DNA of 64,000 bases, taken from NCBI RefSeq assembly GCF_000295955.2, contig NZ_ALXE01000046.1:1-64000 (forward strand). The letters run 5' to 3'. Below, piece by piece: positions 55,075-63,421 of the stretch (positions are counted from its first letter, which is position 1; the number at the start of each line of letters is the position of its first letter). The notes under the pieces were generated by a model. The model was not told the origin of the DNA. It worked only from the letters and a program-made list of their open reading frames with translations, and did no database searches. Both the position numbers and the translations under genes were made by a program. The DNA is from Pantoea sp. A4. Lineage in GTDB: Bacteria; Pseudomonadota; Gammaproteobacteria; Enterobacterales; Enterobacteriaceae.

Positions 55075-56349
55075 ATGAAAATGAAAAAATTTAACGTCGC
55101 ATTGACGTTGCTGGCAGGGGTGATTTCTCAAGCGTGTTTACTGGGTCAGGCTCAGGCGGCGACTTTCTCTTCTTCTGCAGCTTGCAACGCCGATTCAGTC
55201 GATTCACTGACTGAAATGTTCAGCTGCGGCTCGGTACATGGCAGCCTGCGTTCTCTTTACTACTCCACGCACAATGCCTACTTCTCACATGGCGTGAGCC
55301 AGGACACCATCAGCTACGGTGGCAGCGTCAAATACTCTACCGCTAAATATGAAGGATTTAGCCTTGGTGTGAGTGGCATCTTCCAGCGCGGTATCGCCCA
55401 TAACCAGGATCACCTGGTCAGCGAACTGGCTGATAATGAGACCGGTGTAGGCGAAGCTTACCTGAGCTGGCACTATCAGAATTTCCGCATTACCGCTGGC
55501 GATCAACATCTTAACCTGCCTTTCGTCGGTGATTATGACTGGCGTATCACCCCGAGCCTGTTCCGTGGTGTAGATGCCAACTACGGTGACGCAGAGAACT
55601 TCCTGCACGCCACCAAAGTCACACGCTATAAACCATGGGGTGACGATCAGTTCCTGCGCACAACCGCCTATGGCGATGAAAGAACCAATGGCATGTGGGC
55701 ATTGGGTGCAGGTCGTGCGGTGCAATTGGATAATAAAAAGCTGACCGGACAGCTGTGGTCTGAAACCTATACCGACTATACCCGCATTGGTTATGCTGAC
55801 AGCTTCCTGTCATGGACCGATAACGCTGCGCAACCTAAAATCGGTGTGCAGTTCATTCGCGGTGTGAGTGATGGCAAAGCCCTGGCCGGTGAAGTCAACA
55901 GCACCAGCTACGGCGCGCAGTTCAGCATGAACCTGTCGCCTGCCGTCCAGTGGTCACTGAACTATGACCATATCGCAGCAAACAGCAATGCCTACGGCAA
56001 TGGCGCGTTGGTTACCCCTTATGCGCACAATATTTCTTCAGGTCCGTACTTTGCTCAGCCATTCTTCACCAGCACCCAGGACCTGGGCAGCGGCAACGCC
56101 TACTCCACTAACCTGAACTGGACCACCAGCGAAACCCTCTCTCTGGGTGCGCAGTACTCGTTCATGGATCTGACTGCCAGCGCAGGCGCAAGCAGCAGCA
56201 ATCAGTCAGAGTATCTGGTGTACGGGACGTACAGCTTTGATGGCGTGTTGAAAGGGTTGAGCCTGACCGATCAGTTTGGCGTGCAGACCGTGTCGACGTC
56301 GGATAGCAGCTTCTGGCAGAACCGTGTGACCTTGCAATACAACTTCTGA
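55075..56349 (+). CDS. OprD-family outer-membrane porin
   Basis: A 424-residue outer-membrane channel. The signal peptide (VALTLLAGVISQACLLGQAQA) is followed by a beta-rich sequence of the OprD family: GSVHGSLRSLYYSTHNAYF, YEGFSLGVSGIFQRG, VGEAYLSWHYQNFRITAGDQHLNLPFVGDYDWRITPSLFRGVDANY. It ends in FWQNRVTLQYNF, with the terminal Phe needed for outer-membrane assembly. Family members admit amino acids, peptides, aromatic or acid-sugar substrates; which one is unclear here. A second ATG two codons in is an equal start. Confidence 0.88.
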   Translation: MKMKKFNVALTLLAGVISQACLLGQAQAATFSSSAACNADSVDSLTEMFSCGSVHGSLRSLYYSTHNAYFSHGVSQDTISYGGSVKYSTAKYEGFSLGVSGIFQRGIAHNQDHLVSELADNETGVGEAYLSWHYQNFRITAGDQHLNLPFVGDYDWRITPSLFRGVDANYGDAENFLHATKVTRYKPWGDDQFLRTTAYGDERTNGMWALGAGRAVQLDNKKLTGQLWSETYTDYTRIGYADSFLSWTDNAAQPKIGVQFIRGVSDGKALAGEVNSTSYGAQFSMNLSPAVQWSLNYDHIAANSNAYGNGALVTPYAHNISSGPYFAQPFFTSTQDLGSGNAYSTNLNWTTSETLSLGAQYSFMDLTASAGASSSNQSEYLVYGTYSFDGVLKGLSLTDQFGVQTVSTSDSSFWQNRVTLQYNF

Positions 56350-56354
56350 TAAAA

Positions 56355-56377
56355 AACGCGCCCCATCGGGGCGCGTT
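56355..56377 (-). terminator. Terminator between porin and gabP
   Basis: AACGCGCCCC/GGGGCGCGTT 10-bp stem with an ATC loop. Six T residues follow on the minus strand, so it chiefly ends the leftward gabT-gabP transcript; it may also stop the convergent porin mRNA. Confidence 0.8.
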
Positions 56378-56384
56378 ATCACAC

Positions 56385-57779
56385 TCAGTGGCTACGAACC
56401 GCCGCGCGATCCTGCTGCCCTTGTTTCTTGCGATGTACCACCCGACTCAACGCCACCACAATCAACGTTAACAGCCCGGTAGCCAGCACCTCAACCCGGT
56501 GTACGGGATTAAACAGCATGATCCCTAACACGCCGATAATAAAGGCAATTGTGACCCACGTCAGGCCAGGGAACAGCCACATACGGAACGCCATCTTTTC
56601 ACCCGCCGCTTCGCGTTTCTTACGCAGTACCAGGTGAGAAATGGCAATCACCAGATACACCAGCAGTGCAATTGCCCCTGAGCTGGCCAGTAAGAAATTG
56701 AAGACTGCGTCCGGCGCAAGGTAGTTAGCGATGACGGCAAGGAACGCCGCTGCTGTAGAGAGCAGAACGGCAACCCACGGGGTACCACTACGACTGGTAC
56801 GTGCGGCCGCAGCAGGCGCATCTTCACGTTTCGCCAGTGAGTAAAGCATACGCGATGACGTGTAAAGGGCCGAGTTCAGGCAACTGCACACCGCCGTTAA
56901 CACCACCAGGTCAACAATCTGACGCGCATATGGGATGTTCATCAGCTGCAGCGCGGTTTGATATGAACCGACTTTGATCAGTGAAGGCGAATTCCACGGT
57001 ACTAATGACACGACGAGGAAAATCGACAGCAGGTAGAACAGCGCAATACGCCAAATCACCGAGTTGGTCGCTTTAATAATCTGTGCACCCGGATTTTTTG
57101 ACTCTGCTGCTGCGATAGTGACAATTTCGGTCCCCATAAACGAGAACATAGTAGTGAGAATAGCTGCCACTACAGCGCCAATACCGTTCGGCATAAAGCC
57201 TTGGGTATCAAACAAATGCGAAACGCCGCTGGTTGAACTGCCCGGAATAAAGCCAAATACGGCCAACCCTGCAGTACAAATAAAGGCCACGATGGCCACG
57301 ACTTTGACGATGGCCAGCCAGAACTCGAATTCACCGTAGTTCTTCACGCTGAATAAATTACTGATAGTTAAAAACAGGGTAATGAGTAAAGTGAACTGCC
57401 AGATTGCCACTTGCGGGATCCAGGCATGAAGAATGGTGCCAGCGGCATTCGCCTCAAGTGGAATCACCAATACCCAGAACCACCAGTAAAGCCAACCTAT
57501 CGTAAAACCTGCCCAACGCCCCAGAGACTTCTCTGCGTAGGTGGAGAAAGAACCGGAATCCGGTGAGGCCACGGCCATCTCAGCCAGCATACGCATAATC
57601 AGCACGACCAGCGCACCCGCTGCGATGTAGGCGAGGAGTACCGCAGGCCCGGCTTCCGCAATCGCATGCCCGGAACCCACAAAGAGTCCGGCCCCAATAA
57701 CACCGCCGATTGAAAGCATACGTACATGGCGTGGTTTCAGGCTCTGGGCCAGCGCATCACGCTCTTTATGTGTTGTCAT
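56385..57779 (-). CDS. gabP: GABA permease GabP
   Basis: A 464-residue amino acid permease of the APC superfamily with 12 helices, close in length and sequence to E. coli GabP (LAQSLKPRHVRMLSIGGVIGAGLFVGSGHAIAEAGPAVLLAYI; RMLYSLAKREDAP). It imports 4-aminobutyrate by proton symport. It lies 94 bases downstream of gabT, in a gap with a hairpin, and is followed by a terminator. Confidence 0.93.
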   Translation of the reverse strand: MTTHKERDALAQSLKPRHVRMLSIGGVIGAGLFVGSGHAIAEAGPAVLLAYIAAGALVVLIMRMLAEMAVASPDSGSFSTYAEKSLGRWAGFTIGWLYWWFWVLVIPLEANAAGTILHAWIPQVAIWQFTLLITLFLTISNLFSVKNYGEFEFWLAIVKVVAIVAFICTAGLAVFGFIPGSSTSGVSHLFDTQGFMPNGIGAVVAAILTTMFSFMGTEIVTIAAAESKNPGAQIIKATNSVIWRIALFYLLSIFLVVSLVPWNSPSLIKVGSYQTALQLMNIPYARQIVDLVVLTAVCSCLNSALYTSSRMLYSLAKREDAPAAAARTSRSGTPWVAVLLSTAAAFLAVIANYLAPDAVFNFLLASSGAIALLVYLVIAISHLVLRKKREAAGEKMAFRMWLFPGLTWVTIAFIIGVLGIMLFNPVHRVEVLATGLLTLIVVALSRVVHRKKQGQQDRAAVRSH

Positions 57780-57848
57780 CTGTTTTCCTTGTCATCAATG
57801 CTTAGCCGGTACTGCTGGCCACCTGGTCTTCACAGAAGAGGAGGAATT

Positions 57849-57867
57849 GGCCCGCACCATGCGGGCC
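57849..57867 (-). other. Hairpin between gabT and gabP
   Basis: GGCCCGCA/TGCGGGCC 8-bp stem with a 3-base loop just after the gabT stop. No T-run follows on the minus strand, so it more likely stabilises gabT mRNA or damps read-through. Confidence 0.45.
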
Positions 57868-57873
57868 GGGGTG

Positions 57874-59160
57874 TTATGCAGAAACAGTGCCAACCTGTGG
57901 ATTTGCCACGCAGGTTTCCATGACCTGAGCCAGAATTTCCAGCGCCTGATCAAACTGTGCCTGAGGAATGGTGAGCGGATAGAGGAAACGAATCACGTTT
58001 CCTTTTGGCCCGCAGGTCAGCAGCAGTAGCCCCTGCTCCATCGCCTCTTGCTGAATGGCGGTGGCGAGCGCGGCTTCGGTGAACTCCACTGCAATCATTG
58101 AGCCCAGTGCACGTACATCAGTGATGGCTGCGTACTTTTCACTGGCATGGTGCAGAAAACCAGTGAGTTGCTCCCCTAATTGCACCGCACGCTGGCATAA
58201 CTGCTCTTCGTCGATCACATCCAACACCGCGTGAGCGGCAGCAATCGCCAATGGGTTACCGGCGTAGGTGCCACCCAAACCACCAGGGCCTGGCGCATCC
58301 ATCACCTCAGCACGTCCAGCTACTGCTGAAAGCGGCATTCCCCCCGCCAGGCTTTTTGCCATGGTGATCAGGTCAACTTTTACCGGGTAGTGTTCCATAG
58401 CAAACAGTTTGCCTGTACGAGCAAAACCACTTTGCACTTCATCAGCAATCAACAGAATGCCGTGCTGATCGGCCAGCGCACGCAGACGATTAAAGAACTC
58501 AACCGGTGCAACATGGAAGCCACCTTCCCCCTGAACCGGCTCAAGCACAATCGCGGCCACATCTTGCGGGGCGATATCCTGGGTAAAGAGGTCCTGTAAG
58601 CTGTTGAGCGCATCATCAATGCTGATACCTTGCAGCGCATTCGGATAACGGGCATGCCACACAGAGGCCGGCATCGGACCAAAATCGCGTTTATAAGGTG
58701 CGACTTTGCCGGTCATCGCCATCGTCATGAACGTACGGCCATGGAAAGCGTTGCCGAAGGTAATGATGCCGTGGCGACGCGTGGCGGCACGGGCAATTTT
58801 CACAGCATTTTCTACCGCTTCTGCACCCGTGGAGAAAAAGGCGGTTTTGGCCGTTCCGGCCACCGGTACGCGGGCATTGATGCGTTCAGCCAATGCCACA
58901 TAGCTCTCGTAGGGAGTGACCTGGAACGCCGTGTGGGTAAATTTTGCGAGCTGTTCTGCAACTGCTTTTTCGATGCGTGGATGGCGATGCCCGGTATTTA
59001 ATACGGCAATCCCACCGGCAAAATCAGTCCATTGACGCCCTTCGATATCCCACAGCGTTGCATTTTCAGCACGTTCCACATACCACTGGCAAAGATTGCC
59101 AGTGCCGCGTGGTAATGCTGCATTTTTACGTTGTTGTAGCTGCGCGTTTTTTCCGTTCAT
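57874..59160 (-). CDS. gabT: 4-aminobutyrate aminotransferase GabT
   Basis: A 428-residue class III PLP aminotransferase that converts 4-aminobutyrate and 2-oxoglutarate to succinic semialdehyde and glutamate. It matches E. coli GabT throughout: DFAGGIAVLNTGHRHPRI, FFSTGAEAVENAVKIARAATRR, IVLEPVQGEGGF, LIADEVQSGFARTG and TMAKSLAGGMPLSAV with the PLP lysine. No gabD gene lies beside it. It is divergent from a MocR-type regulator with 67 bases between starts. Confidence 0.94.
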   Translation of the reverse strand: MNGKNAQLQQRKNAALPRGTGNLCQWYVERAENATLWDIEGRQWTDFAGGIAVLNTGHRHPRIEKAVAEQLAKFTHTAFQVTPYESYVALAERINARVPVAGTAKTAFFSTGAEAVENAVKIARAATRRHGIITFGNAFHGRTFMTMAMTGKVAPYKRDFGPMPASVWHARYPNALQGISIDDALNSLQDLFTQDIAPQDVAAIVLEPVQGEGGFHVAPVEFFNRLRALADQHGILLIADEVQSGFARTGKLFAMEHYPVKVDLITMAKSLAGGMPLSAVAGRAEVMDAPGPGGLGGTYAGNPLAIAAAHAVLDVIDEEQLCQRAVQLGEQLTGFLHHASEKYAAITDVRALGSMIAVEFTEAALATAIQQEAMEQGLLLLTCGPKGNVIRFLYPLTIPQAQFDQALEILAQVMETCVANPQVGTVSA

Positions 59161-59227
59161 ACCCTTTCCTCAGTCAGATGCGTCTTTACAAATCACAGTA
59201 AACACGGTTATTTAGCCGTGGGGCCAG

Positions 59228-60781
59228 GTGACTTGCCAGAGCCAATTCAGTACAGAAGGATGGAGCCAATTGCGTACTCTCTACGCCGATCATGTTTTAG
59301 AACGTTTACAGTTTTTAACCGAAGGATCGCTGCAACAGCGCCTGCTGACCTGCATGCAATCCGCGATTATCGAAGGGATTTTTCCGCGCAGCAGCAGGCT
59401 TCCTGCTTCGCGTGAACTGGCACGTGAATTAAAAGTTTCGCGCAATACCGTGATTAACGTTTATGAAAATTTAATGGCGCAAGGCTATGTGATTGCACGT
59501 ACCGGTAGCGGAACCTGGATCGCCGAAGCGCTGCCAGAGGGGTGCTTACAAAGCCCATTAGCCCCTCAAGATACGCAAACGTTACCCAGCAAGCAGGCGA
59601 CGATTTCGCGCCGCGGTGCAACGTTACTGGGCCATGCCACAGCCTCACCCTACCAATGGGGCGCGTTTGTTCCCGGAGCGCCGGATGTGGCTGCGTTTCC
59701 TCACAAGTTGTTTAGTCAGATTCAGGCGCGATTAAGCCGTGAACCGGATGTCCATCGCCTGATTTACAGCAGCGGTGGTGGTTGCCCTGACCTGCGCCAT
59801 GCCCTGGCGGGTTATTTACGTGTTGCGCGCTCGGTACGCGCTGATGCCGAACAAATCATCATCACTGAAGGCATACATCAGGCGGTGGACCTGATTTCAC
59901 GGGTATTAAGCGATCAGGGAGATACTGCCTGGATTGAAGAGCCGGGATATTGGGGAACCCGTAACCTGTTGCGCATCAACGGGTTGAAAATTCGTGCCGT
60001 TCCGGTGGATGAGCAAGGCTTAATCGCTGATTTACCACCCCGGACAAAAGCGCCAAAACTGATATTTGTGACACCGTCACATCAATATCCTCTCGGTGTC
60101 CACCTGAGCCTTGAAAGGCGGCAGCAGTTGCTGGCCCTGGCGCGTCGCCATAACAGCCTGGTAGTGGAAGATGATTATGACAGTGAGTTCCGTTTTTCCG
60201 GTCACCCTCACCCTTCACTGCAAGGCCTGGAACCCGATGCGCCGGTGATTTACATGGGAACCTTCAGTAAGACGCTCTACCCCGCGCTGCGCATTGGTTA
60301 CATGGTGGTCCCCAGGAATCTGGTCGAACCGATGCGGATTGCAGCGGCTGAGCTCTATCGCGGTGGGCATCTGTTAATACAACGCGCGCTGGCCGAGTTT
60401 ATCCAGGCTGGGCACTTTAGTGAGCATATTCGCCGTATGCGACTGCTGTACAGCCAGCGGAGACGCTTTCTGTACGGATTGATTGAACGCTATCTGGGAC
60501 CCGAATTTTTGCCGGTGGTTAACCATGATGCCGGGTTGCATCTGGTGATGAACCTGCCTGACGGCTGCGATGATGTGGCTATTGCCGCATCGGCACTGCG
60601 GCGGGGGGTTAAAGTCCGTGCACTGTCGCAATACTACATGCTGCCACAGTCAAGACGCGGCCTGCTTATGGGTTATGCCTGTGTCGATGAGCGTCAGTGC
60701 CAGGACGCCTTTGGTATTCTCAAAGCCTGCCTGGCGGATGCGGGTATCCGTCCACGCAATACTTCCGTTTTTGCACGCTAG
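59228..60781 (+). CDS. MocR/GabR-type PLP-dependent regulator
   Basis: A 517-residue regulator with an N-terminal GntR-type winged helix (about 28-90: LQQRLLTCMQSAIIEGIFPRSSRLPASRELARELKVSRNTVINVYENLMAQGYV) and an aminotransferase-like domain holding PLP (VEDDYDSEFRF, then MGTFSKTLYPALRIGYMV with the PLP lysine). Bacillus GabR of this family binds GABA-PLP and activates gabT. The divergent gabT-gabP pair makes GABA sensing the natural inference. It begins with GTG; a TTG 14 codons later is an alternative. Confidence 0.88.
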   Translation: MTCQSQFSTEGWSQLRTLYADHVLERLQFLTEGSLQQRLLTCMQSAIIEGIFPRSSRLPASRELARELKVSRNTVINVYENLMAQGYVIARTGSGTWIAEALPEGCLQSPLAPQDTQTLPSKQATISRRGATLLGHATASPYQWGAFVPGAPDVAAFPHKLFSQIQARLSREPDVHRLIYSSGGGCPDLRHALAGYLRVARSVRADAEQIIITEGIHQAVDLISRVLSDQGDTAWIEEPGYWGTRNLLRINGLKIRAVPVDEQGLIADLPPRTKAPKLIFVTPSHQYPLGVHLSLERRQQLLALARRHNSLVVEDDYDSEFRFSGHPHPSLQGLEPDAPVIYMGTFSKTLYPALRIGYMVVPRNLVEPMRIAAAELYRGGHLLIQRALAEFIQAGHFSEHIRRMRLLYSQRRRFLYGLIERYLGPEFLPVVNHDAGLHLVMNLPDGCDDVAIAASALRRGVKVRALSQYYMLPQSRRGLLMGYACVDERQCQDAFGILKACLADAGIRPRNTSVFAR

Positions 60782-60935
60782 ATTCAGCATTCACGCCAAA
60801 CTTGACGCCACACCCTGATGAAACAGGAAAGCCGAAAATCAAGACTTGACTTGGTTATTGACTTTCCTGTAGATTCCAAATGATTCCAGTAAATTCGTGT
60901 GTTACTTTTCGCTGGTCCACTCAAGGAGCAGAGAA

Positions 60936-61904
60936 ATGTATACGCCCGCCACTACTTCAACGCCGCATGATGCCATATTCCGGCAGCTACTCTCCTGCGA
61001 CAAAATTGCCAGGGATTTTATTCAACTACACCTGCCATCAGAGTTTCTTAAAATTTGCCAGTTAGACAGCCTTAAACTGGAATCAGGTTCATTTATCGAA
61101 GAGAACCTGCGTGCTTGCAATAGTGATGTTTTGTATAGCCTCAACACCCAATACGGCATGGGATATGTGTATGTGCTGATCGAACATCAAAGTACTGCCG
61201 ATCCGCATATGGCATTCAGATTAATGCGTTACGCAGTGGCCGTGATGCAACGCCACCTGGATGCCGGAAATACCCGTTTACCGCTGGTCGTGCCTGTTCT
61301 CTATTACGCAGGTAAACGTACTCCGTACCCTTATACGAACCGCTGGTTAGACGGTTTTGAGGACCCGGAACTGGCATCCAAAGTCTATAACCGTGATTTT
61401 CCGCTGGTCGATGTAACGACAATGCCCGATGCGGAAATCGCGACGCAGCGCAAAATGGCGGCACTGACGTTTCTGCATAAACACGTTCAACAGCGGGATT
61501 TAATGCAGGTAATGGATGACTTTGTCGCTATTTTGCAACGCCACCACATCACCGCTACGCATTTTCGTCGATTAATTCAGTACATGCTGAGCACCAGCAG
61601 TATCGAAGACGTCGATGCGGTATTAGCAACGTTGGCAGAAAAACTGCCACAACGGAAGGAGACATTAATGACATTAGCGGAGCAGTTAATTGCCAAAGGT
61701 GAGAAATTAGGCCTGGTGAAAGGCGAACAATTAGGTCTGGTGAAAGGTGAACGAATCGGTAGTGAGAACCTCATGATCGCTATTGCCCAAAAAATGCTGG
61801 ATGAAGGTGAGGAGCAAGACCGTATTATTCGATTGACGGGTATTGCTTCGTGCCGGCTGGCTGAAATGATGACTGCTGGTCTGTCAACTGATCAAGGTCA
61901 TTGA
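60936..61904 (+). CDS. Rpn family nuclease (RpnL-like)
   Basis: A 322-residue protein of the Rpn/YhgA-like family (older label: putative transposase), with an N-terminal PD-(D/E)xK nuclease fold: HDAIFRQLLS, Asp64 (NSDVLY) and Glu83-x-Gln85 (VLIEHQST). The C-terminal 78 residues contain a GEKLGLVKGEQLGLVK repeat and begin at an internal ATG with its own strong ribosome-binding site (61656-61661). E. coli Rpn proteins act as toxins in gene-within-gene toxin-antitoxin, antiphage systems. AAGGAG precedes the ATG chosen here; the longer frame lacks one. A duplicate of the C-terminal module follows directly. Confidence 0.88.
   Translation: MYTPATTSTPHDAIFRQLLSCDKIARDFIQLHLPSEFLKICQLDSLKLESGSFIEENLRACNSDVLYSLNTQYGMGYVYVLIEHQSTADPHMAFRLMRYAVAVMQRHLDAGNTRLPLVVPVLYYAGKRTPYPYTNRWLDGFEDPELASKVYNRDFPLVDVTTMPDAEIATQRKMAALTFLHKHVQQRDLMQVMDDFVAILQRHHITATHFRRLIQYMLSTSSIEDVDAVLATLAEKLPQRKETLMTLAEQLIAKGEKLGLVKGEQLGLVKGERIGSENLMIAIAQKMLDEGEEQDRIIRLTGIASCRLAEMMTAGLSTDQGH
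61656..61670 (+). promoter_or_regulatory. Internal ribosome-binding site and start inside the rpn gene
   Basis: AAGGAG, six bases, then an in-frame ATG, deep within the nuclease reading frame. This is a near-ideal Shine-Dalgarno arrangement and argues for separate translation of the C-terminal module, as reported for E. coli Rpn genes. Confidence 0.75.
61668..61904 (+). CDS. Internal RpnS-like C-terminal protein
   Basis: A 78-residue protein translated, by inference, from inside the nuclease gene in the same frame (MTLAEQLIAKGEKLGLVK...). It has two 8-residue units (EKLGLVKG, EQLGLVKG) followed by ERIGSENLM and a helical tail QKMLDEGEEQDRIIRLTGI. In E. coli such separately made C-terminal fragments (RpnS) bind and block the full-length toxin. 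The internal start has AAGGAG six bases upstream. Not shown experimentally here. Confidence 0.68.
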   Translation: MTLAEQLIAKGEKLGLVKGEQLGLVKGERIGSENLMIAIAQKMLDEGEEQDRIIRLTGIASCRLAEMMTAGLSTDQGH

Positions 61905-62034
61905 GATGACATTAGCGGAGCAGTTAATTGCCAAAGGTGAGAAATTAGGCCTGATGAAGGGTGAAGAATTAGGTCTGGTGAAAGGTGAACAATTAGGCCT
62001 GGTGAAGGGTGAACAATTAGGCCTGATGAAAGGT
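61698..62034. repeat. 24-bp direct repeats in duplicated rpn 3' modules
   Basis: Units of 24 bases (gaacaattaggcctggtgaa-type) encode E(K/Q/E)LGL(V/M)KG. The nuclease 3' end has two units (61701-61748) and the second module has four (61939-62034). The 33 bases starting at each ATG (61668 and 61906) are identical, which shows a recent tandem duplication with repeat-number change. Confidence 0.85.
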
Positions 62035-62190
62035 GAACGAATCGGCAGTCAGAATCTGATGCTGGCTATTGCCCAAAAAATGCTGGATGAAGGTGAGGAG
62101 CAAGACCGTATCATTCGGTTAACGGGTATTGATTCTCGCAGTCTGGCGGGGATGGTGGCCGATCGTACGCAGGCCGCGCACGATCGGTAA
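61906..62190 (+). CDS. Free-standing duplicate of the RpnS-like module
   Basis: A 94-residue protein that repeats the nuclease C-terminus without the nuclease domain: MTLAEQLIAKGEKLGLMK, then four 8-residue units rather than two, ERIGSQNLMLAIAQKMLDEGEEQDRIIRLTGI, and a diverged tail (DSRSLAGMVADRTQ). Its ATG is one base after the nuclease stop, with AAGG eight bases upstream inside the previous gene, so translation is probably coupled. It arose by tandem duplication of the 3' module. It is probably an extra antitoxin or decoy with altered dimer helix length; alternatively it is a silent remnant, though the frame is intact. Confidence 0.75.
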   Translation: MTLAEQLIAKGEKLGLMKGEELGLVKGEQLGLVKGEQLGLMKGERIGSQNLMLAIAQKMLDEGEEQDRIIRLTGIDSRSLAGMVADRTQAAHDR

Positions 62191-62880
62191 TCAACTAAAC
62201 GCCATCCAGCGGGATTTATCTTGATTGGGCCGCATGCGGAAATTCACAAAGGTTTCGCATTCATCCAGCGCCAGATAAATATTCATCTTATACAAATGAT
62301 CCATGCGCTGACCTGGTGTCTTAACAAAGGTATGGCCAGGATAAATCAGCGCATCAGCAGCCAGTCTCTGCTTGAGTTGTTGCACGCTATTGAACAACGT
62401 TGTGGCCGCTTCCCGATCCGGGCAGAGCCCCACCCCTTCGGCAAACAGGGTATCACCAGTGAAAACGTTGTGACCTATCTGAAAACAGCTACTGCCGGGC
62501 GTGTGACCAGGGGTGATGATCGTTTGAATTGCCATGCCGCCGATTTCAAGCACCTGCTCGTTGAAAAGCTGTAGCTGCTCGGCGTAATAACCCGAATGTT
62601 CGGCTTCCTGCTGAGAGAGCCAAATTGGGCAGTGGTATCTATCCGCTAATGGCTGCGCCAGATTAATGTGATCGTCATGGGCGTGAGTCACCAGAATCCC
62701 CTGCAAATCAACCTGGCACTGCTGCATAATCTGTTGGATTTTGTCTAACTGCCACGCAGGATCGATAATAACCGCAGCCCGGTTAGCACAATTAATCACC
62801 AGATAGCAGTTGTTAATAAATTTCCCCTGAGCCACTTTTATCGTGATGACCTGGATTCCTGCATCCTCACTGGCTGTCAT
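62191..62880 (-). CDS. MBL-fold hydrolase, PksB-like
   Basis: A 229-residue metallo-beta-lactamase-fold hydrolase of the glyoxalase-II-like branch. Metal ligands His66, His68, Asp70 and His71 (THAHDDH), then TPGHTPGS, FTGDTLF and YPGHTF are all present, so two metals should bind. The C-terminal extension (MNIYLALDECETFVNFRMR) resembles the PksB/BaeB thioester hydrolases of polyketide clusters, but no polyketide genes are near. It is convergent with the duplicated rpn module, sharing no bases. The substrate is unknown, probably a thioester. Confidence 0.8.
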   Translation of the reverse strand: MTASEDAGIQVITIKVAQGKFINNCYLVINCANRAAVIIDPAWQLDKIQQIMQQCQVDLQGILVTHAHDDHINLAQPLADRYHCPIWLSQQEAEHSGYYAEQLQLFNEQVLEIGGMAIQTIITPGHTPGSSCFQIGHNVFTGDTLFAEGVGLCPDREAATTLFNSVQQLKQRLAADALIYPGHTFVKTPGQRMDHLYKMNIYLALDECETFVNFRMRPNQDKSRWMAFS

Positions 62881-63421
62881 TATAGATTCCCTGTTTTCTT
62901 AGAATTCATCACCTGCATGTCTCACATACAGGCAGTTATGCTGTGGCGTGCCCAATTTACTGTTCACCCATGTCTGCTAGCAGGCCGCTGTTTGACAACG
63001 GCAGGCTTTACCCTGCGGCTGGGAAGATATCACATCTCCGCTTTATCATCTTGTCGTTGAGCACCGTTCTTCGCACCCGAGGAGAACCCTTTAAACGGTA
63101 TCATCTTGTTCAGATAAACATCAAACTCATGAGGTTAGATTATCAAAATTAATGAAAAATTTATGTTATTGCTATTAATTTAAACACAACACCCTGATTT
63201 TAATCAAAAAAATATCAGCAATGAAAATTAAAAAAACCAATGAAATTAATTGTTTTTGTTATGGAAGGATCGATGTTTATTTAGCCACTCTGCTGTAATT
63301 GTCATGACAATTTCCCTTGTAGTAAGGCGTAGTTGCAAAATCTGGCACCATCAGGTAACCACTACCAGGGTCATAACCAGAAGTTGCAGCTGGAGCCGGG
63401 CACGTACCCGGCGATTGTCGA
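62881..63421. other. Intergenic region without recognisable genes
   Basis: About 540 bases, markedly AT-rich between 63120 and 63290. It should hold the promoter of the leftward hydrolase and the 3' flank of the beta-lactamase gene. Short ORFs here lack ribosome-binding sites and family resemblance. No clear terminator, repeat or RNA was seen. Confidence 0.5.

Noticed and set aside
60936..62190. Insertion sequence or transposase
   Set aside because: The family was once labelled putative transposase, but no terminal inverted repeats or target duplication were seen, and the motifs are those of an Rpn nuclease.
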